A stretch of 64,000 nucleotides of DNA from Rosa chinensis (taxonomy: Eukaryota; Streptophyta; Magnoliopsida; Rosales; Rosaceae): NCBI RefSeq assembly GCF_002994745.2, contig NC_037090.1, positions 16,666,001-16,730,000 on the forward strand, written 5' to 3'. Below, one piece after another: positions 58,501 to 64,000 of the stretch. Each line of letters starts with the position of its first letter. Position 1 is the first letter of the stretch. The position numbers and the translations under genes are program-made. The notes under the pieces were generated by a model. That model did not search any database. It worked only from the letters and a program-made list of their open reading frames with translations, and was not told where the DNA came from.

Positions 58501-58862
58501 TCTGATGGGTTTATTGACATAGTGTTACCATGCTCCTTAACACATTGAACATTAAGAATATCTGCCAATTCTTGTTGTTTACCTTCATTGACATTGTTGC
58601 TGAAAACCACACTACTTTTTTGAAAATTCACCTTCTGTCCTGAGACTCTTTCATAAATGTCAAGGATTCTCTTATAATGCACACATTCCACATTGGTGGC
58701 TGAGCCAAAGAGTATACTGTCAATTGCAAAAAAAGATGGTGTAGGATACGGGCTTGAGGGCACATTTTAAGCCCTTGAATGACTTGGTTCTATATTGCTT
58801 GTGAGATAAGTGCTGATAAACCTTCAGTGCACAAAATAAACAGATAGGGTGATAGTGCTGGA

Positions 58863-59151
58863 AGCAAGTTCACCCGTTGGGTCACCAGGTCACATACTAT
58901 TAACTGCTTTTTAGTATTTATTTCCACTCTTTGGGTCACGGGCACAGTTTTCAATAAGACCTGGGTCACCAGGGTGATCCAAAAAGTGACCCTGGGTCAC
59001 CAGGGTGATCCAGAAAGTGACCCAGGGTGACACATGGCGACCCAGGGCACGAAATATACTGTGCCCGTGACTTAGAGAGTGAAAATATACATAAAAAGTA
59101 GTGAATAGTAGGTGACCTGGCGACCGACGGGTGAAATTGCTCTGATATATA
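58863..59151. mobile_element. fold-back MITE
   Basis: Inverted ends TTCACCCGTTGGGTCACCAG (left) and TTCACCCGTCGGTCGCCAGG (right, opposite strand), extending inward through GTCAC-TACTATT and GGGCACAG/CTGTGCCC to form a near-complete hairpin. The centre has two copies of GGGTCACCAGGGTGATCCA. Target duplication not clear. It abuts the truncated LINE 5' end. Confidence 0.75.
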
Positions 59152-59753
59152 TCTTATTGGGATAATAAAGGTGAATAATGTGCCACGTCATTTAATGAGA
59201 TAAATAAATAAATGGATAACAAAGTGCCACAACAACACTTAAGAAAGTCCATTCTAATAAACTTTAATTTCTTTCATTCAAATTTCTTTTTGATAGAAAA
59301 TATAAATTAAATCTATTCAAAAAAATATATATAAATTAAACTCCCAATTAAAACAATTTATAGAAATTTATGAGAGGAGTCTTTTTTTTTTTTTTTTTCT
59401 TCCTCTGTCTTTTATTTTCTGTCGTCTGCAACTCCTCACTCTATGTCTCTATCCAGACACACCATGAGAAATCCAAATTGCCAGAATTTTGATTTCAATA
59501 TTTCGCTATGGCCGTTTGGAGAAAACCAAGGATTAAACCCACCAAATACATTTTCAGGGATGTCACCCAAAACATCTAATTATCCATCCCTGATTATGAA
59601 TTAGAATTTAGAAGTGTCCAGAATGCAGTGCATAAATAACCTGTTTCTTCATTTCCACGTAATTAGAGTCCCCGGACCCAAAAACCAATTCCAACTCTCC
59701 CCTCTCCAAAACCCCTAGCGAGACTCAGAGCCGCCGCCTCCTCCGGTTGAAGC

Positions 59754-60007
59754 ATGCATCAGGTGGCGGCGGTGCTGAGGATTCTAGCGTGTGCTTATCT
59801 CCTCATGTTCACTTTCTTCTGGACTCCTCGCATTCCCCAACTTATGGGCGGGACACCTCTGCAGAGGGAACTCGCCCGGATTTGGGGCGTCACCAATTTG
59901 ATACTCATGTTTGACATTCTCCGGAATATCCTCATCTTTGCCTATTACATAGTCAACATGCTACTGATTTACATAATCAACATGCCACTGCTGATCCGCA
60001 ACTCAAG
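59754..60007 (+). CDS. small membrane protein, first exon (unknown function), tandem copy 1
   Basis: Frame starting MHQVAAVLRILACAYLLMFT, then FFWTPRIPQL, GTPLQRELARIWGVTNLILM and NILIFAYYIVNMLLIYIINM. About 85 codons up to a probable donor AAG|GTTGGT at 60007. One membrane helix at residues 8-23 and a long hydrophobic region from about 47 suggest two or three helices. The leader 59640-59753 has no upstream ATG in a better context. I do not recognise the family. The tandem copy at 63266 keeps the TxLQR motif and exon end, which supports a real gene. Later exons were not identified in 60010-62680. Confidence 0.5.
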
Positions 60008-60009
60008 GT

Positions 60010-62680
60010 TGGTTATGTTACTTCTTTCATGATTTGCTTATGTAAATTTGCCATTTTTCTCTTTGGTGTGAATTGGCTGTATGGTTGTATTGGGGATTTA
60101 GCTGTGTCATGCATATTGAATTTTAGCCATGTCTATGAGAATGCAAATAAATAGGACCATCTCAGTCACTGATGTTGGGTGTTTTATTTTGCACGAAAAT
60201 TGGGTTTGCAAGTGTGTGGTGTTAGTTTCGATGACTATATCCGGAAAGTGGCATTGTCACAGGGTATGCATGATGGTGCCTGTTGGTTCTATCCTCGATA
60301 CGAGTTTTCGTTAGCATTTGATGCTTCTTGTGTCTGTTAGCACTGGCTTCTGATGTATTAAAGGGGAGGGGAGCACAGGATTTTGTGGGAAGTAGGTGTT
60401 CAGGTTGACAGAATTGAGGCGTATCCATTTCCTGGAGAGAAGGATCTTCATGTGAATGTCAGGATGTATGCATGGTTTGATTGATAGTATTGAGGCGTAG
60501 GATGTTTGATTAAACTTTTGGTTTTGTGGAGAGCAAGCAAGCAAGGATTGACGGGAAAAGATTCTTGAGTTAAGGTTTGCTATGTCAGAAGAGGGGGTTG
60601 AGACTGAAAAGGATGTAAAGGTTATTGCTGCTAGGGTCCAGGACTAGATTGCTGTTGGATACAACCTACTGAAATTAATGTCATTGGATTTAGAAAGGGT
60701 TTAGAGAGCGTTGTGGTCCAGTATATATACAAGTTGGATTTGTTTGGAAACAGCCAAGGAAGGGTCTCCTTTGGTGTGGAATTCCAAGAATATGATTGGA
60801 AAGGATAAACATGTGTGAAGAGTAGGTCTCAGGCACAAGGTAGGGGACCTGAGTAATGGTTTGACACTTTGGCTAGGATAGGGAGGGATCTTGTAAATTG
60901 AACAAGTGAGAGTGATGTATTTGTGGTAATGACAGAGTGATAGGTGATGGTACCACAAATTGGGGTATGGTCCTTCTCATTTTAAGAGAGAGTTTTATTG
61001 ATTTTAAAGCAAACTGGCAAAATTGATTCTGCAAGATACTTCTATTCCCTAAATTATTCTGTTTACTATAATGGAAAATCTGCTATCTTTCCTTCTTTAG
61101 TTTTGACTAAAGTGACCTATTGCACAAATCTGCTGTATTGTTTTGGATTGCTGTTATTTGTGAGCTTCTTACCACAGTAAGGTATCTAACCAAGTGATTT
61201 CTTTCTCATTTATTTACACCCTACTTTCCTTTTCTTTCAACATCTGAATTGTCTTTTCTCTAGCTGATCTAGATGCTCTTATGTCATACTTGTAGGAGGA
61301 TAATCTGTTTCTTGTGTCTTTGGGGAGCTATATCCCTTGCTCTTTATATTTCAAACTGAGGTACGTTTGCTATTTAATGAGAGATATTTGCTAGATTTAC
61401 TATTGAACTCTTATCTGTATCTATCATATTCAAGTGTGTTTTTGTTTTCCTTGTTGCATGTTGTCATCTTTAATTCTCAGGCAGCAAAGCATCAGGAAAG
61501 GGTGTGTCAGAAAAAGCTTCATCAGGGAAGGCTTTAATTTTGGGTATGGATTAGCAGTTTGAATTTTGCTAACTTGTTGGTAGGAATTTGTGAAGTTAAC
61601 ACTCTAGAACAGAACCGGAAGTTAATCCTCTAGAAGCTACAGAAAAAGGAGTTGCAATTGTTTATAAATGTGTGGAATGATGTTGAGAAGAACAGAAAAA
61701 ACTCAAATTTATTTTCCATGTTTTAACCAGTCTAAATAGTACGATAAATTTGGAGTACATGTTGTTTTAATTCCCATAGTTTTATGCATTTTCCTTTCGA
61801 ACTGTTTGTTTGCTCTTTCTTCAACTTATACTTTGTTCGCAAGAAATGCTGGGTCTGAAAAGAAGGCGAAAATGCAATATTAGCGTTTCAGACTTGGGGC
61901 AGGAAGGTTTGCAATTGTAAGCTATTCACTGCCTATGAGGCCATCGCATGTAATTGTTGATTCATGTATTGAGGTGGAGCCAATCTTCCATGCTTTATCA
62001 GTTCATGATTCTCAATCTGTATGGTTCATACACTTTGCTGGACATAGAAGTTTAGAAAGGAAATTTCGTTCAATTCGTCTTATTTTAGATGGGAGGCAAA
62101 CTTGTAATCAATGTATTGAATCACCACATCTGCTAGAAAATGTGTATGTTTGGTTTGGGTTTCAATGGTTAGTTACCCAATATGAAGTTGAGCTTCATCC
62201 TTCTTTTTGGTTTGAGTATCACCACATAATTGATACAATGATACTGATATAATAGGAATTTGCTAATCTAGAAGAGTTTATTCTACAATTGCTGATTTAA
62301 ATGAATTTTTGTGCATTATTAAAATATTGTTCGCATTACTGAGGACTTCTGAAAAGAAAACTCAATCATTTTCTCCTTGTGCTTCTAGGAAACTCAATCA
62401 TAAATAAGAAAAATATAAGGCGCGTTGTGGAGATTTGATTAAATATCAGTTTACCTCAGAATTCCTCTATTTTTAAAGTTTTAAGACAGTGTAATGAACC
62501 AATAATGAGGGTTCACAAAGCGCACCTTGCATTAGATCAAGGTCAAGCTTCAAATGAGCCAACCTCTATAATCAATACTCGGAAGGTTTAGGCTTTTGAA
62601 TAGAATCATATAATTTTTTTTTACCTATTTGAATAAATTGAGTTTAAATTTTTACTATAATTAATAAAATTCATCTAAAG
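60010..62680. other. intron or spacer of the duplicated unit
   Basis: No convincing exon. A plus-strand frame at 61935-62252 has 105 codons but no recognisable domain and nothing comparable could be seen in unit 2 within the window. Likely intronic or decayed sequence. Confidence 0.4.
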
Positions 62681-63265
62681 GTTGATAATGTGCCACGTCA
62701 TTTAATGAGGATAATAAAACAAATAATGGTAAATAAAGTGCCACACCAAAAAACATTGTATCATTTTCTTAAGAAGTCTCATTCCAATTATTAAACTTCA
62801 ATTAGCATTTTTTTGAGATTTTTTTTTTGACAAATAGTTTTGAGAATTATTTAGATTTCAGTCCATTTCTTCTTCTTCTTCCTCCTCCACTTTATTTTTT
62901 TTTTTTTCTCATCTGCAACTTCTCACTTTGTTCAATAATCAATACCCTACCATGAGAAATTGCCTCCAAAGGGATCCTCCACCATCTATTTGTAGACACA
63001 ATTGGACGTTGATTTTGATTTTTCTATGGCAGACTGGAGAATACCAGGGTTGAGATTAAACCCACCATACATTAAAAATTAAATATTAATTTCATGGTTG
63101 ATTATCCCCGCTTCTTTGTTGCGCTCCTCCTAATTAAGGTTGAGATTATGAATATCCGTTCGACATGACTCTTAATCCACAATTAGAAGTTTCCAGAATG
63201 CAGTGCCAGATCACCACCCATTTCATAAACAACTCCATGCCAACCACCCCAGTCCCCAGCAAACC

Positions 63266-63530
63266 ATGCCTCTCAGAGCCGGTGACGAAGACCTGACGTC
63301 AGCAGACAAGGCATCGACGAAAATTTTGGTCGCCTGTGCGCTCTTCCTTGCGATTTGGCTCTTCTCCGATCTCGACAAGGTTGATGAGTTTCTGGACGGC
63401 ACAGCTCTGCAGAGGGTGTTGGCCATTTACTTTGTGTTCATCACACTTTCACTCTGTGCAGCTGTGCTTTCGTGATCTTCAACACCATGGTCTTGGCATA
63501 TTATCTCCCACTCGGCTCCACGACCCTAAG
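63266..63530 (+). CDS. small membrane protein, first exon, tandem copy 2 (possible frameshift)
   Basis: Start chosen at MPLRAGDEDLTSADKAST (63266); an upstream in-frame Met at 63203 is possible but its leader is not conserved with copy 1. It then reads ILVACALFLAIWLFSDLDKV and GTALQRVLAIYFVFITLSLC, followed by a stop at 63473. Another frame continues FVIFNTMVLAYYLPLGSTTL R with a donor AAG|GTTCTC at 63530. That continuation matches the AYY region of copy 1, so either a 1-base frameshift has occurred near 63460 or the exon boundary differs. Function unknown. Confidence 0.5.
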
Positions 63531-64000
63531 GTTCTCTTCTTTATTTGATTTCATTAGTCTGAAATTTATGTTTTTGAGCCTCTATGGATTAATGTGCAAG
63601 CAGAAATTGACTACAGAATAGTGATGGACATGTTGAATGGCCCCATTTGGTAGCCCATATGGGAAAGCTCCATTCTACTATGAATGACGACGCCTTTCGT
63701 TTGAGGCTTATCAGTGAATAAATACAACCCAAAATTGTTATAGAACAGATGGTGGCATCAGCCATATATTGTAGATAAGCCTAGACAAAATGTGACATAC
63801 CCATTGAGCCAATTAATGAACTGGGGAGGATAGGGAGAGCGTTGTGGACCTTTGGGAAGGAAAACCCATTAGAGAATAGAGACCCTCGCTTTGATTGGAA
63901 AGGAAACTCAGGTATTGACTATTGAAGGGTTGGCCAGAATATGTAGGTAGCATTCTGTAAACGGACTAGGTGAGAGTGATCTCTAACCATGAACCAGGCT

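Larger units (their letters stand above)
53461..58524. mobile_element. CACTA-D, non-autonomous CACTA element with captured NMNAT exons
   Basis: Perfect 30-bp terminal inverted repeats starting CACTATGTCAATAAACCCAT and reaching CAGACAACAG in both arms, flanked by TTA at 53458-53460 and 58525-58527. 5064 bp. Subterminal CAGACAACAG/CTGTTGTCTG words at 53480-53640 and 57740-58500. No transposase. Inserted in the reverse-transcriptase region of the LINE; the LINE protein reads across it (QCVKEHG then KYLELHMKVG). The perfect ends suggest it is the youngest of the four. Confidence 0.96.
51558..58862 (-). pseudogene. LINE (L1-type) ORF2: RT, zinc-binding and RNase H domains; split by CACTA-D
   Basis: Minus strand, 5' truncated at about 58862. 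Reverse transcriptase: ALSPYLFILCTEGLSALISQ, then LFFAIDSILFGSA, where the catalytic FADD is changed to FAID, and VSGQKVNFQKSSVVF; after CACTA-D it resumes at 53457 with KYLELHMKVGRSKS, LANWKAKILRAPGKEILIKT and WCSWEKLCLIKDEGGMGFKN. A zf-RVT follows: HCLLCPHPFEDIAHVLCKC (52444-52390). RNase H follows at about 52075-51640: LNVDGSF (Asp), VELCAIAAEL (Glu), IETDCLEAI (Asp) and NRVAHCLANFAYEAS. The RNase H domain with its four active-site residues is typical of plant L1 elements. Frameshifts (about 52900, 52500) and stops (58800, 51888) inactivate it. The 3' end has an A-run at 51557-51565. Confidence 0.9.
59170..62680. repeat. large tandem duplication, unit 1
   Basis: Shares with 62683-64000, in the same order: AATGTGCCACGTCATTTAAT (59175 / 62685), TGATTTTGATTT...CTATGGC...GGAGA (59490 / 63010), CCAGAATGCAGTGC (59619 / 63192), the membrane-protein exon (59754 / 63266) and intronic blocks such as GAGAGCGTTGTGG (60705 / 63835). 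The unit length is about 3.5 kb; unit 2 continues past the window. Confidence 0.75.

Noticed and set aside
61935..62252. 105-codon plus-strand frame as a gene
   Set aside because: No recognisable domain, no supporting splice or promoter signal; kept only as a note under the spacer.

Overview
This is a window of plant nuclear DNA. Evidence: an intron-containing tonoplast aquaporin gene, a eukaryotic tRNA-His, fragments of plant-only gene families (HD-ZIP IV, PILS, patellin, PPR), and dense plant-type transposons (hAT, CACTA, Mutator-like, Harbinger-like, L1-type LINE, tRNA-SINE). The look of the repeats and the TIP sequence suggest a eudicot, perhaps Rosaceae; that last point is an impression only. 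Sequence features are mostly accessory: the only plainly intact protein gene is the TIP1 aquaporin (5312-6163, minus), and the only RNA gene is tRNA-His(GTG) at 14885-14955 (minus). A pair of tandemly duplicated small membrane-protein exons lies at the right end.

Layout. 1-2797: part of a hAT element with a broken transposase. 2867-3290: broken KH-domain gene fragment. 5312-6300: TIP1 gene and promoter. 7072-8064: LINE-mobilised retroposon. 8495-12768: two Mutator-like elements with long terminal inverted repeats side by side, carrying a PPR fragment and a C2-domain fragment. 13980-14955: diverged tandem repeats ending at the tRNA gene. 17640-33130: one dead LINE split by nested insertions: a Harbinger-like element holding CACTA-A, then a hAT element holding a retroposon that holds CACTA-B, which itself holds captured gene exons and a MITE. 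33633-35202: Mutator-like element with a RING-ligase-like fragment and a clean 9-bp target duplication. 36250-47505: remains of an HD-ZIP IV homeodomain gene (START-domain exons only) broken up by a hAT, a solo LTR, CACTA-C, a retroposon, a 9-bp-duplication element and a local tandem duplication. 48660-49590: minisatellite and tandem repeats; 49949-50147: SINE. 51558-58862: second dead LINE (RT, zinc-binding and RNase H domains) split by CACTA-D. 58863-59151: fold-back MITE. 59170-64000: roughly 3.5-kb tandem duplication with the paired membrane-protein exons.

The main discovery is a set of four non-autonomous CACTA elements (A 18706-23416, B 24783-32193, C 39666-43343, D 53461-58524), all with 3-bp target duplications. 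Each carries exons copied from ordinary host genes: tomosyn-like in A; patellin-like, TMEM135-like and photolyase-like in B; PILS and NFU1-like in C; NMNAT in D. None shows a transposase. In each element the recognised fragments lie on one strand, and several keep splice signals, so chimeric transcripts are possible. Target duplications let the insertion order be read for two stacks: LINE > hAT > retroposon > CACTA-B, and HD-ZIP IV intron retroposon > tandem duplication > solo LTR / CACTA-C.
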